Below are positions 40,314 through 49,158 of a DNA stretch of 64,000 nucleotides, in pieces. A program made the translations under genes and the position numbers. Below the pieces are notes generated by a model. The model had not been told where the DNA came from. It made no database searches and saw only the letters and a program-made list of their open reading frames with translations. Positions within the stretch are counted from its first letter, which is position 1. Every line of letters begins with the position of its first letter. The DNA comes from Candidatus Aminicenantes bacterium UBA2190 (GTDB taxonomy: Bacteria > Acidobacteriota > Aminicenantia > UBA2199), in contig DCVK01000071.1 of the NCBI GenBank assembly GCA_002335385.1, forward strand, positions 16,028 to 80,027, in the 5' to 3' direction.

Positions 40314-41177
40314 ATGGCCCTGGCGACGATCGATTCGGTCCTGGAACAGATCGACGGCCTGGTGCGCGGCGCCGGCGCGGAAAGCGGCCGGGACTTCCGC
40401 CTGCGCCTGGAGGATCTGGTACGCCGGGGAGGAAGGAGCACCGAGAACGCCATCGTCCACTACATCACCGGCCGCGCCGTCGGCATGGGCACGCGCATCG
40501 ACCTGGTGCGCATGGCCGGCTACATCCGCAGTGACGCCTTCCTGCTGCCGTTGAAGAAGGTCATCGCCATGGGCGAGGACGACCTGCTGCGCGAGGAGGC
40601 CATCCTCAGCATCGCCAAGTACAACGACCGCCGCGCCCTGGACATCCTGGAATCGGCCCTGGCCCGGATCGCCAAGCCGCAGCTGCAGGCGGTGATCACC
40701 CAGGCCATCGAGCGCATCAAGGCGAACAGCCCCCTGCTGGCCATGCTGCCGCGTTTCCTGCGCGGCGGCCGGGATTCCGACCTCTTCCAGGTCACGCTGA
40801 AGGTGTTCAAGAAGATCCTCGAGCCCGCCGACGCCAGGACCTTCATCGCCTACCTGCACCACGGCGACCAGGCGGTGTCGGAGGGGTCCTTCGAGATCCT
40901 GTGCGCCCGCGGCGACGAGGCGGTCTATTTTTTCGTGGCCGAGTATTTCCGCGAGCAGGCCCGCCTGCTGCTGCGGACGGCGGAGAGCCGGGTGGGGGCC
41001 GCGCGCCTGGAGCGGCTGATCGCCGCCCTGCGCGACTACCTGGGACGTTTCCCGCAGTTCTTTCCGCAGCTGCGCCCCGATATCGCGAACCTGCGCGAGC
41101 GGGCGGACGGGGCCGCCTGGGGCAAGGCGCTCTCGGCGCTGATCAGCGACCTGGATCGGGTGGCGGAAGCGCGATGA
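40314..41177 (+). CDS. alpha-helical (HEAT-like) repeat protein of unknown function within the purine operon
   Basis: 287 aa from the ATG at 40314. The sequence is almost wholly alpha-helical in composition with HEAT-like repeats, for example LLREEAILSIAKYNDRRALDILESAL and PADARTFIAYLHHGDQAVSEGSFEILCARGDEA. No signal peptide, membrane helix or catalytic motif is present. I do not recognise a family. It is placed between purB (7 nt) and purL (19 nt), so it is co-transcribed with them; a scaffold role is only a guess. Confidence 0.85.
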   Translation: MALATIDSVLEQIDGLVRGAGAESGRDFRLRLEDLVRRGGRSTENAIVHYITGRAVGMGTRIDLVRMAGYIRSDAFLLPLKKVIAMGEDDLLREEAILSIAKYNDRRALDILESALARIAKPQLQAVITQAIERIKANSPLLAMLPRFLRGGRDSDLFQVTLKVFKKILEPADARTFIAYLHHGDQAVSEGSFEILCARGDEAVYFFVAEYFREQARLLLRTAESRVGAARLERLIAALRDYLGRFPQFFPQLRPDIANLRERADGAAWGKALSALISDLDRVAEAR

Positions 41178-41196
41178 ACGAGAAAGGAGCGGCAAC

Positions 41197-44100
41197 ATGG
41201 CGATGATCCGCAGGGTATTCGTGGAAAAGAAAGGCGGGTTCGCCGGCGAGGCCCGGGCGCTGCTGGCCGACCTGCGCGACAACCTGGGGGTGAGGGCGTT
41301 GAGCGGCGTGCGCCTGCTCAACCGCTACGACGTGTGCGGCCTCCTGGCCGGAGAATGGCAGCGGGCGTGCCGGGGCATCTTTTCCGAACCGCCGCTGGAC
41401 GAGGTGCGCGAGGAGAAATTGGCGCTGGCAGCGGGCGAGACCGCATTCGCCGTCGAATACCTGCCCGGGCAGTACGACCAGCGGGCCGACTCCGCCTGGC
41501 AGTGCCTGCAGCTGCTTTTCCCGCGCCGCCGCTCCGAGGTGGCCGCCGCCCGCGTCATCGTCCTGAGCGGGGAGCTGACGCCGGCCGATGTGGATACGGT
41601 CAAGCGCTATCTCATCAACCCGGTGGACTCGCGCGAGGCCGCCATGGCCAAGCCGCGTTCGCTGACGCTGCGCCCGGCCGCACCGGCAGCGGTGCCGGTC
41701 CTGAAGGGTTTCAACGCCATGAGCGGCGAAGGGCTGCGCCGCCTGGCGCAGGAGCTGGGCCTGGCCATGGACGAGGCCGACCTGCGCTTCTGCCAGGCCC
41801 ATTTCCGCGACCGGGAGAAGCGCGACCCGACCCTGACCGAGGTGCGCCTGCTCGACACCTACTGGTCGGACCATTGCCGGCACACCACCTTCCTGGCCGC
41901 CATCGACAGCATCGAGATCTCCCCCGGCGCCTGGGCCGAGCCCATGCGCCGGGCTTATGAGAGCTACCTGGAGGCGCGCAGCGGCCTCTACCGCCGGCGC
42001 TCCGTCGATCTCTGCCTGATGGATCTGGCCATGATGGCCATGAAGGAGCTCCGCGCCCGGGGGCGGCTGGCGGACGTCGACCTCTCCGACGAGATCAATG
42101 CCTGCACCTTCAAGGCCCTGGTCGACGTCGACGGCGCCAGGGAGGAGTGGCTGGTCCTCTTCAAGAACGAGACGCACAATCACCCGACCGAGATCGAGCC
42201 CTTCGGCGGCGCCGCCACCTGCCTGGGCGGCGCCATCCGCGATCCCCTGTCGGGGCGGGCCTTCGTCTACCAGGCCATGCGCGTCACCGGCAGCGGCGAT
42301 CCCCGCCGGCCGGTCGCCGCCACCCTGCCGGGGAAGCTGCCGCAGCGCAAGATCACCACCGAGGCGGCCCACGGCTACAGCTCCTACGGCAACCAGGTGG
42401 GGCTGGCCACCGGCCAGGTCAGCGAGGCCTACCATGAGGGCTATGTAGCCAAGCGCCTGGAGATCGGCGCCGTCATCGGCGCCGCGCCGCGGCGCAACGT
42501 CGTGCGCCGCGAGCCGGCGCCCGGTGACGTGGTGCTGCTGGTGGGCGGCCGTACCGGACGCGACGGCATCGGCGGCGCCACCGGCTCCTCCAAGGCCCAT
42601 GGCGAGGGGTCGCTGCGCAGCTGCGGCGCCGAGGTACAGAAGGGCAACCCGCCGGTCGAGCGCAAGCTGCAGCGGCTGTTCCGCGATCCGCGCGCCAGCC
42701 GCCTGATCAAGCGCTGCAACGACTTCGGCGCCGGCGGCGTCGCCGTGGCCGTCGGCGAGCTGGCGCCGGGCCTGGAGATCGACCTCGACCGCGTGCCCAA
42801 GAAATATGCCGGGCTCAACGGCACCGAGCTCGCCCTCTCCGAGTCGCAGGAGCGCATGGCCGTGGTGCTGAGCGCCGCCGACGCGCGCCGCTTCCAGAAG
42901 CTGGCCGCCGCCGAGAACCTCGAGGCCACCGTCATCGCCCGGGTCAGCGCCCGCCCGCGACTGAGGATGAAATGGCGCGGCCGCGCCATCGTCGATCTGC
43001 AGCGCGCCTTCCTCGACAGCCATGGCGCCCGGCGCCGGGCAGCGGTAAGGGTCGAGGCGCCCGATGCCGCCGGCGACTTCTTCAAGGCCCTGCCCGGCGG
43101 CAACAAGCTGGCCGACCTGGGCGCTGCCTGGAAGGCGATGCTGGAGGGTTTGAGCGTCTGTTCGCAGAAGGGGCTGGGCGAACGCTTCGACTCCTCCATC
43201 GGCGCCGCCACGGTCCTCTATCCCCACGGCGGCCGCTTCCTGTCCACCCCGGTGGAAGCCATGGTCGCCAAGATGCCCCTGGCGGCGGGGGAGACGAACA
43301 GCGCCACAATCATGAGCTACGGCTTCCAGCCCGCCCTCTCCGCCTGGAGCCCGTTCCACGGCGGCATCTATGCGGTGATCGAGGCGCTGGCGCGCCTGGC
43401 GGCCTGCGGCGGCGACAGCGGCCGCGCCCGCCTGACGCTGCAGGAGTACTTCCCCAAGCCCGGCCTGGACCCGCGGCGCTGGGGATTGCCGTTCGCCGCC
43501 CTGCTGGGGGCGTTCACCGCCCAGCGCGAGCTGGAGGTCGCCGCCATCGGCGGCAAGGACAGCATGTCGGGCTCCTTCCGTGACCTGGACGTGCCGCCGA
43601 CCCTGGTCGCCTTCGCCGTCGCCCTGGTGGACGCGCGCCGCGTCCTCTCTCCCGAGTTCAAGAAGGCGGGCAGCCAGGTCGTGCTGCTGGCGCTGCCGCG
43701 CGACGATCGCGAGATGCCCGATTTCGCCGTGTTCAAAAAGAACTGCGCGCGCGTTCACGAGCTGGCCGGCCGCGGCAAGATCCTGGCCGCCCAGTCGCTG
43801 CATGCCGGCGGCCTGGCCGAGGCGATCAGCAAGATGTGCTTCGGCAACCGCCTGGGCTTCACGTTCGACAGGGAGCTGCCCGCCCAGGAGCTGCTGGCGC
43901 CCGCCATCGGCTCGCTGCTGCTGGAGGTGCCGGAAAAGGAGGACGCGGCCAGGCTGTTCGCCGGGACCGGCCACCGCCTCCTGGGCCGGACCGTTGCCGC
44001 GGCCAAGATCCGCGTCAACCAGTTGGAGCTGGACGTGGCGGAGCTGCAGGCGCATTGGGAAAAGCCGCTGGAGGAGATCTTTCCCACCCGGGCGCAAGCC

Positions 44101-44979
44101 GCCCCGCAGGACGCCGGCGGAGGCGAACGGCCGCTGTTCCGCGGTCGGCCGCCGGCCAGGAGCGGACGGCCGCTGGCCAGGCCGCGGGTGCTCATCACCG
44201 TCTTCCCGGGAACGAACAACGAGTACGACGTAGCCCGCGCCTTCGTGAAGGCGGGAGCCGTCCCCGACGTCTTCGTCTTCCGCAACCTGACCGCCGCCGC
44301 CAGCGAGGCATCCACGGCCGAGCTGGCGCGCAAGCTGCGCAACGCGCAGATGCTCATGATCCCCGGCGGCTTCAGCGCCGGCGATGAGCCCGACGGCTCG
44401 GGCAAGTTCATCGCCGCCGCCTTCCGCCATCCGCGCCTGTGCGACGCCGTCCATCACCTGCTGGAAAGGAGGGACGGGCTGATCCTGGGCATCTGCAACG
44501 GTTTCCAGGCCCTGGTCAAGCTGGGGCTGCTGCCCCACGGCGAGATCCGCGACCTCACTCCCGACTCGCCGACGCTGGCCGCCAACCTCATCGGCCGCTT
44601 CGTGTCACGGCCGGTGCGCACCCGGGTGGTCTCGACGCTGTCGCCGTGGTTCTCGCTCTGCAAGGCCGGCGAGATCCACACCGTGCCGGTGGCCCACGCC
44701 GAGGGGCGCTTCACGGCGCCGGCGGCGACCGTCGAGCTGCTGTTCTCCCTGGGGCAGGTGGCCACGCAGTACGTCGACTTCGACGGCAAGCCGGCCATGG
44801 ATTCCTTTTTCAATCCCAACGGCTCGCTGCTGGCCATCGAGGGCATCACCAGCCCCGACGGCCGCGTCCTGGGCAAGATGGCCCATTCCGAGCGCCTGCT
44901 GGGCAGCGACCTCTTCAAGAACGTCCCCGGCAACAAGGATCAGAAAATATTCGCCTCCGGGGTGAGGTATTTCAAATAA
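41197..44979 (+). CDS. purL: phosphoribosylformylglycinamidine synthase, single-chain (synthetase plus glutaminase)
   Basis: 1260 aa. It converts FGAR to FGAM using ATP and glutamine. The N-terminal part has LNRYDVCGL and TYWSDHCRHTTF, then NETHNHPTEIEPFGGAATCLGG (ATP site) and a second synthetase lobe with IGGKDSMSGSF. The C-terminal 270 residues are the PurQ-type amidotransferase: VLITVFPGTNNEYD, nucleophile Cys in LGICNGFQALVKLGLLP, and FNPNGSLLAIEGI with a final KMAHSER. The large fused form means purS and separate purQ are not required. AAGGAG lies ahead of the ATG, and it ends the operon purB, repeat protein, purL. Confidence 0.97.
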   Translation: MAMIRRVFVEKKGGFAGEARALLADLRDNLGVRALSGVRLLNRYDVCGLLAGEWQRACRGIFSEPPLDEVREEKLALAAGETAFAVEYLPGQYDQRADSAWQCLQLLFPRRRSEVAAARVIVLSGELTPADVDTVKRYLINPVDSREAAMAKPRSLTLRPAAPAAVPVLKGFNAMSGEGLRRLAQELGLAMDEADLRFCQAHFRDREKRDPTLTEVRLLDTYWSDHCRHTTFLAAIDSIEISPGAWAEPMRRAYESYLEARSGLYRRRSVDLCLMDLAMMAMKELRARGRLADVDLSDEINACTFKALVDVDGAREEWLVLFKNETHNHPTEIEPFGGAATCLGGAIRDPLSGRAFVYQAMRVTGSGDPRRPVAATLPGKLPQRKITTEAAHGYSSYGNQVGLATGQVSEAYHEGYVAKRLEIGAVIGAAPRRNVVRREPAPGDVVLLVGGRTGRDGIGGATGSSKAHGEGSLRSCGAEVQKGNPPVERKLQRLFRDPRASRLIKRCNDFGAGGVAVAVGELAPGLEIDLDRVPKKYAGLNGTELALSESQERMAVVLSAADARRFQKLAAAENLEATVIARVSARPRLRMKWRGRAIVDLQRAFLDSHGARRRAAVRVEAPDAAGDFFKALPGGNKLADLGAAWKAMLEGLSVCSQKGLGERFDSSIGAATVLYPHGGRFLSTPVEAMVAKMPLAAGETNSATIMSYGFQPALSAWSPFHGGIYAVIEALARLAACGGDSGRARLTLQEYFPKPGLDPRRWGLPFAALLGAFTAQRELEVAAIGGKDSMSGSFRDLDVPPTLVAFAVALVDARRVLSPEFKKAGSQVVLLALPRDDREMPDFAVFKKNCARVHELAGRGKILAAQSLHAGGLAEAISKMCFGNRLGFTFDRELPAQELLAPAIGSLLLEVPEKEDAARLFAGTGHRLLGRTVAAAKIRVNQLELDVAELQAHWEKPLEEIFPTRAQAAPQDAGGGERPLFRGRPPARSGRPLARPRVLITVFPGTNNEYDVARAFVKAGAVPDVFVFRNLTAAASEASTAELARKLRNAQMLMIPGGFSAGDEPDGSGKFIAAAFRHPRLCDAVHHLLERRDGLILGICNGFQALVKLGLLPHGEIRDLTPDSPTLAANLIGRFVSRPVRTRVVSTLSPWFSLCKAGEIHTVPVAHAEGRFTAPAATVELLFSLGQVATQYVDFDGKPAMDSFFNPNGSLLAIEGITSPDGRVLGKMAHSERLLGSDLFKNVPGNKDQKIFASGVRYFK

Positions 44980-45080
44980 TCTGCCTGAACTGCGGGGGAG
45001 GGGGAACTGTGCTTCTTCCATATCGGCTGGTCGCTGTGGTTCATCAACTTGAGTAGGACGTTTATCCCGGCGTTAAAAAA

Positions 45081-45524
45081 ATGAGAATCACTGAAATGAC
45101 AAAAGAAGAGAATGAAATCAAGGAAATGGTCGACCGCGAGACGCGGGGATGGGACACCCGGGACGCGGCGCTGCTGACGACCCTGTTTCATCCCGACATG
45201 GTCTGGCCCTGGCCGCGGACCTTTCAATCGCACGACCCGCTGGATTGGATATTCGTGCTCGGGAGGTTCAACCGGGAGCGCTGGATGAAAAACTGGCAGG
45301 AACTGTTCGACTCCCATGAGCTGGAGCATAATATCAGGGAAATAAAGAAGATCGTCGTCAGCGAGGAAAAAGACGGGGCGTTCGCCGTCGTGGATATTGA
45401 TACGTTCTGGGTGGAAAAGCGGACGGGCAAGCATAACCATTGGAAGGGCAGGGTGTGCAAGGTCTATGCCAGGATCGGCGACGAATGGAAGATGACCATG
45501 CACACCGGGGTATTGGCATATTGA
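45081..45524 (+). CDS. NTF2/SnoaL-like protein
   Basis: 147 aa. The pattern of an N-terminal helix (EEIKEMVDRETRGWDTRDAA-like), LLTTLFHPDMVWPWP, an alternating beta region with VVSEEKDGAFAVVDIDTFWV, and GDEWKMTMHTGVLAY fits the NTF2-like cone fold used by SnoaL-like enzymes and ketosteroid isomerase relatives. The function is not predictable from sequence. No good ribosome site precedes ATG 45081, and ATG 45096 is an alternative start. It stands alone about 100 nt after purL. Confidence 0.75.
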   Translation: MRITEMTKEENEIKEMVDRETRGWDTRDAALLTTLFHPDMVWPWPRTFQSHDPLDWIFVLGRFNRERWMKNWQELFDSHELEHNIREIKKIVVSEEKDGAFAVVDIDTFWVEKRTGKHNHWKGRVCKVYARIGDEWKMTMHTGVLAY

Positions 45525-45659
45525 TGAGGGAATGGAATAATTGACCATGTGCGGAAAAAGTGAGCGGCGCGACAATAGGCTGAAGATCGTGATGGCTTAT
45601 ATGGCGAATGTTATGAAAGGAATACCGGAGGAACATATTTTACCCGAGGAGGGATGTCC

Positions 45660-46136
45660 ATGGCCAAGGCGTTGATCGTGTATTATTCCCGGAGCGGCAA
45701 TACCCGGAAGATGGCGGAATCCATCGCCGAGGGCATTCGCCGGGAGGATGTGGAGGCGGATGTCCGGGATGTCAAGGACGTCACCCCCGCCGATCTCAAG
45801 GCGTTCGCTGCCATCGTCGTCGGTTCTCCCACCTATTACGGGAGCATGGCCGCCGAGATCAAGAAGCTGTTCGACGAGTCCATTCGCTTCCACGGCAAGC
45901 TGGACGGAAAGATCGGCGCGGCCTTCGCCTCCAGCGCCAACATCGGCGGCGGCAACGAGACGACGATCCTTGATATTTTGAACGCCATGCTGATCCACGG
46001 CATGATCGTGCAGGGCGACTGGCAGGGGGACCACTACGGCCCGGTGGCGATCGGCGCTCCCGATGAGCGGGCCGTCAAGGAGTGCCTGCGCGCCGGCGGC
46101 CGGATCGCCCGGCTGGTCAAGAGATTGGCGGATTAG
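45660..46136 (+). CDS. flavodoxin-family FMN protein
   Basis: 158 aa from the second of two in-frame ATGs (GAGGAGGG lies 6 nt ahead). The FMN phosphate loop is YYSRSGNTRKMAE at the N-terminus; GSPTYYGSMAAEIKKLFDES and SANIGGGNETTILDIL are the other flavin-binding loops, resembling the flavodoxin/WrbA-like group. It is a cytosolic electron carrier or quinone/disulfide reductase. The promoter region is not evident in the preceding 135 nt. Confidence 0.92.
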   Translation: MAKALIVYYSRSGNTRKMAESIAEGIRREDVEADVRDVKDVTPADLKAFAAIVVGSPTYYGSMAAEIKKLFDESIRFHGKLDGKIGAAFASSANIGGGNETTILDILNAMLIHGMIVQGDWQGDHYGPVAIGAPDERAVKECLRAGGRIARLVKRLAD

Positions 46137-46217
46137 GCGCTCCACAAGAATATTTTCCGGCAGCGGATCCGGTGCCGCCGGGTTTGGACGTGGTCGCGTG
46201 TGGCTGCCCGGGTAATT

Positions 46218-46226
46218 TGCTATAAT
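46218..46226 (+). promoter_or_regulatory. extended -10 promoter of the MBL-fold gene; transcript probably leaderless
   Basis: TGCTATAAT is a TGN plus TATAAT extended -10 box (TATAAT 46221-46226). The ATG at 46234 begins 7 nt later and has no Shine-Dalgarno sequence. Confidence 0.6.
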
Positions 46227-46233
46227 GCCTGAA

Positions 46234-46977
46234 ATGAAAACCTGGAAGACGAAGTGCGGATATGCGATCAGCAAATTACTGGCCGGCCGGAGCAATGTTT
46301 TTCTCTTGTCGCATGACGGAAAGAACATCCTGGTCGATACCGGCCCGGGCCGCAGCTGGAAAACGCTGGACCGGCGCTTGCGGCGGCTGGGTGTAGTGCG
46401 CCTCGATGCCCTGGTCCTGACCCACGCCCACTACGATCATGCCGGCAACGCGGCCCGGCTGCAGGAGAAGTATGAAGCCAGGGTGATCGCGCATATCGCC
46501 GAAGGGCCTTTCCTGGCCCGGGGCGAGAACAATGCCGTCGGCGGCACCAACGCGCTGGCCCGCCTTGTGGTCGCCGGCCTGGGCAAGTACTTTGCCCGGC
46601 GGGCCCGCTATGAACCGTGCCGGCCCAATCTCCAGGTCGATCCTTCCTTCGACCTGCGCGAATTCGGGTTCAATGCCCATGCCCTGCACACTCCCGGCCA
46701 CACGGCCGGCTCGCTGAGCGTGATCGTCGACGACGAGATCGCCCTGGTGGGTGACGCCATGTTCGGGATCTTCCCCGGGTCGGTCTTCCCGCCCTACGCC
46801 GTGGACACCGGCGAGACGGTCAGCAGCTGGGGAAAATTGCTGGCCACGAAATGCCGCCTTTTTCTTCCGGCCCACGGTTCGGCGAATCCCCGGCAGCTGG
46901 TGTTGAAGGATTATGATAAAAGAAGCGCCCGCAGGGAAAAAGGAGGATGCGCTGGGCCAAGTAAAATCGATCGCTGA
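46234..46977 (+). CDS. metallo-beta-lactamase-fold hydrolase
   Basis: 247 aa from ATG 46234; ATG 46225 overlaps the -10 box. The zinc-binding signature is H64-x-H66-x-D68-H69 (LTHAHYDHAG), with a further ligand set in HTPGHTAGSLSV and VGDAMFG and a late PAHGSANP. Substrates of this superfamily range from thioesters to nucleic acids, and nothing here narrows it down. The last 20 residues are basic and unlike the family, possibly an extension past the usual end. Confidence 0.92.
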   Translation: MKTWKTKCGYAISKLLAGRSNVFLLSHDGKNILVDTGPGRSWKTLDRRLRRLGVVRLDALVLTHAHYDHAGNAARLQEKYEARVIAHIAEGPFLARGENNAVGGTNALARLVVAGLGKYFARRARYEPCRPNLQVDPSFDLREFGFNAHALHTPGHTAGSLSVIVDDEIALVGDAMFGIFPGSVFPPYAVDTGETVSSWGKLLATKCRLFLPAHGSANPRQLVLKDYDKRSARREKGGCAGPSKIDR

Positions 46978-47094
46978 AAGCAGTACGTTACCCGGTTCCA
47001 GGGCCGGATTCAAGGTCGTCGACCGCACTTCAAAAAACAGGCCCATGGTCAGGTTCTGCAAGCGAATGGATGCATCCACCAGGGAGAAAAATTC

Positions 47095-47688
47095 ATGAAA
47101 ACGGGAAAAAAACACCGCGTCTGCCCGGTGGAGGAGGCGGGGATGCTCGAGCACCCGCTGCGCCGGCTGTACGAGAGCCCGAAGCGCATCCTTCGCCCTT
47201 TCGTTTGCGAAGGGATGGCCGTTCTCGACTTCGGCTGCGGCCCGGGCTTCTTCACCCTGGAGATGGCGCGCCGCGTCGGCCCCGCCGGTCATGTCACCGC
47301 CGTCGACCTGCAGCAGGGGATGCTGGACAAGGCGCGGGAAAAGCTCGAGCGGGCGGGGCTGGCGGAGCGGGTGAGGTTCCATCGCTGCGGCGCCGACGTT
47401 GTCGGCCTGGCGGGGGCGTTTGATTTCATCCTGGTTTTCCATGTGCTTCACGAAGTGCCTGACCAAAAGAATTTATTGTTTGAAATGAAGAGTCTTTTGC
47501 AGCCGGGGGGCCGAATGCTTGTCGTGGAACCCGGTTTCCATGTTTCCCGGGAGGAATTCCGGGCAGCGAGCGAAATAATGGAACAGGCCGGGCTGGAGGT
47601 CGGACCAGGGCCGCGCATCCCGTTCAGCCGCACGGCCGTGTTGCGAGAAGCCGGCAATGAAAACGTAGAAAACCGGGCGCGGGACTAG
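47095..47688 (+). CDS. class I SAM-dependent methyltransferase
   Basis: 197 aa. Motif I VLDFGCGPGFFTLEMARRVG (residues 43-62), the ribose-binding Asp in VTAVDLQQGML, the acidic DFILVFHVLHEVPDQ, and the post-motif LLQPGGRMLVVEPGFHVS identify a class I methyltransferase of the UbiE/Methyltransf_11 type. The N-terminal CPVEEAGMLEHPLRRLYESP recurs in putative metal- or arsenite-type methyltransferases, but the substrate is not clear. It lies 117 nt after the MBL gene on the same strand. Confidence 0.9.
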   Translation: MKTGKKHRVCPVEEAGMLEHPLRRLYESPKRILRPFVCEGMAVLDFGCGPGFFTLEMARRVGPAGHVTAVDLQQGMLDKAREKLERAGLAERVRFHRCGADVVGLAGAFDFILVFHVLHEVPDQKNLLFEMKSLLQPGGRMLVVEPGFHVSREEFRAASEIMEQAGLEVGPGPRIPFSRTAVLREAGNENVENRARD

Positions 47689-47824
47689 GATCGTCCAGGT
47701 TCCGGGAATGCCGGCACGGCGATTAATTTTCAATTTATGGTGCTCAAACGGCACGGCTGCGGGTTTAAGAGTTATCATGCTTGTGATAGAATTGCCAAAC
47801 ATGTCGGCCATAAGGGGAACGCTC

Positions 47825-48937
47825 ATGAAAAGGATCGGCAACCGGCGGTTTTTGCTTTCACTGGTTCTGGTGTTCAGCTTGTTTCTCATGCCGGCCTGCC
47901 GGCCGGAGGAGGTCATCCCGACACCCGAGCCGGGGCCGAAAGCCGCGCGCGAAACGGTTGTATTCGTCGCCGGCTGGGGCGATACGGATGATGAAAGCTT
48001 CGCCGGCTATTGGCAGGATGGCCAATGGAAGGGTCTGAGCGCATGCAGCGACCCCGGGGAAAGGCCCTGGCGTTATGCCAATGCCATTTCCGTTTCCGGG
48101 GACGATGTCTATGTCGGCGGATACAACGGCTGCGATTCTAAACTCGTGGCCTGTTATTGGAAAAACGGGGCGCGGACCGACCTGGCGCATCCCGCGGCCG
48201 ACAGCCATGCCAGATCCATGTGCGTTTCCGGGGACGACGTCTATATCGCCGGCTGGCTCGATTTCGGCGACTACACGATCCCCTGCTACTGGACGAACGG
48301 GGTGTGCACCGAGTTGAGCCGCCTGGGCCCGAGCAGGGTCGACCAGGCGGAGGCGATCGTCCTTGCCGACGGGGACGTTTATGTCGCCGGGACCGTCAAC
48401 AGGAACCCCGACGCGAGCCAGATGATCTCCTCCCCCTGTTATTGGAAGAACGGCGAGCGGGTCGACCTGAAGGCCTACGATACCCTGAACCTCGGGTTCG
48501 GCAACTCGATCTGCGTGGCACAGGGCAAAGTCTATGTCGCCGGACATGTCGCGTATGGCTGCAGCTCGATGCCCTGCTACTGGGTCGACGGCGTCCGCTA
48601 CGATTTGAAAAAGGACGTCCCCGGCTGGGCGAACTCCATCCAGGTTTCGGGGACGGACATCTATATCGCCGGCATGGTGCAAACGGGGGAGGGCGAGAGC
48701 TACAAGACGACGCCCTGCGTGTGGAAGAACAAGGCGCGCACCGACCTGGACGTGGCCGATAGCGGCTCCGCGTGGTCCATCTTTGTCCTGGACCAGAACG
48801 TGTTCGTCGCCGGATTCGGCAACAGCGGTTCTTATTACCATACCCCCTGCTACTGGAAGAACGGCGTGCGCACCGACCTCGTGCCGGGGGGCTATCCCGG
48901 AGGTTGCGCCCATTCCGTCTTCGCGACATACAAATAG
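47825..48937 (+). CDS. lipoprotein with seven CYWKNG repeats (beta-propeller-like)
   Basis: 370 aa from ATG 47825 (AGGGGA ahead). The signal sequence ends MPAC, a lipobox. The mature part contains seven repeats of about 45-55 residues. Each holds a DVYVAG-type strand and a CYWKNGxRTDL-type turn: AGYWQDGQWKGL, ACYWKNGARTDL, PCYWTNGVCTEL, PCYWKNGERVDL, PCYWVDGVRYDL, PCVWKNKARTDL and PCYWKNGVRTDL. Seven regular repeats suggest a seven-bladed propeller on the cell surface. The conserved Cys in six repeats is unusual. I do not know the function. Confidence 0.85.
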   Translation: MKRIGNRRFLLSLVLVFSLFLMPACRPEEVIPTPEPGPKAARETVVFVAGWGDTDDESFAGYWQDGQWKGLSACSDPGERPWRYANAISVSGDDVYVGGYNGCDSKLVACYWKNGARTDLAHPAADSHARSMCVSGDDVYIAGWLDFGDYTIPCYWTNGVCTELSRLGPSRVDQAEAIVLADGDVYVAGTVNRNPDASQMISSPCYWKNGERVDLKAYDTLNLGFGNSICVAQGKVYVAGHVAYGCSSMPCYWVDGVRYDLKKDVPGWANSIQVSGTDIYIAGMVQTGEGESYKTTPCVWKNKARTDLDVADSGSAWSIFVLDQNVFVAGFGNSGSYYHTPCYWKNGVRTDLVPGGYPGGCAHSVFATYK

Positions 48938-49046
48938 GAAACCCCGGAGTTGCCATTCTTGGCGGCGGCATTCCAAGCGCGCGGCATCTCCTCGCCGTCC
49001 GGAGCCGAAAAATCCGGCAGCCAACGGGAATTACTAAAGCCGCGCG

Positions 49047-49075
49047 TTGACATTTTCGCCGGAATTCCCCAGAAT
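49047..49075 (+). promoter_or_regulatory. predicted promoter of the ligase-reductase-ketosynthase operon
   Basis: TTGACA (49047-49052), 17-nt spacer, CAGAAT (49070-49075), 83 nt before the first ATG of the operon. Confidence 0.45.
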
Positions 49076-49158
49076 AGGGCGAATCGCAGACGGATATCCC
49101 GGTTCGAGCGACGGAATGCCGCCGGATGGCGGCGGAAGCTTGTCATGGAGGATACAGC

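Noticed and set aside
46276..47466. 396-codon minus-strand frame across the MBL and methyltransferase genes
   Set aside because: It is antisense to two well-supported plus-strand genes and shows no protein motif.
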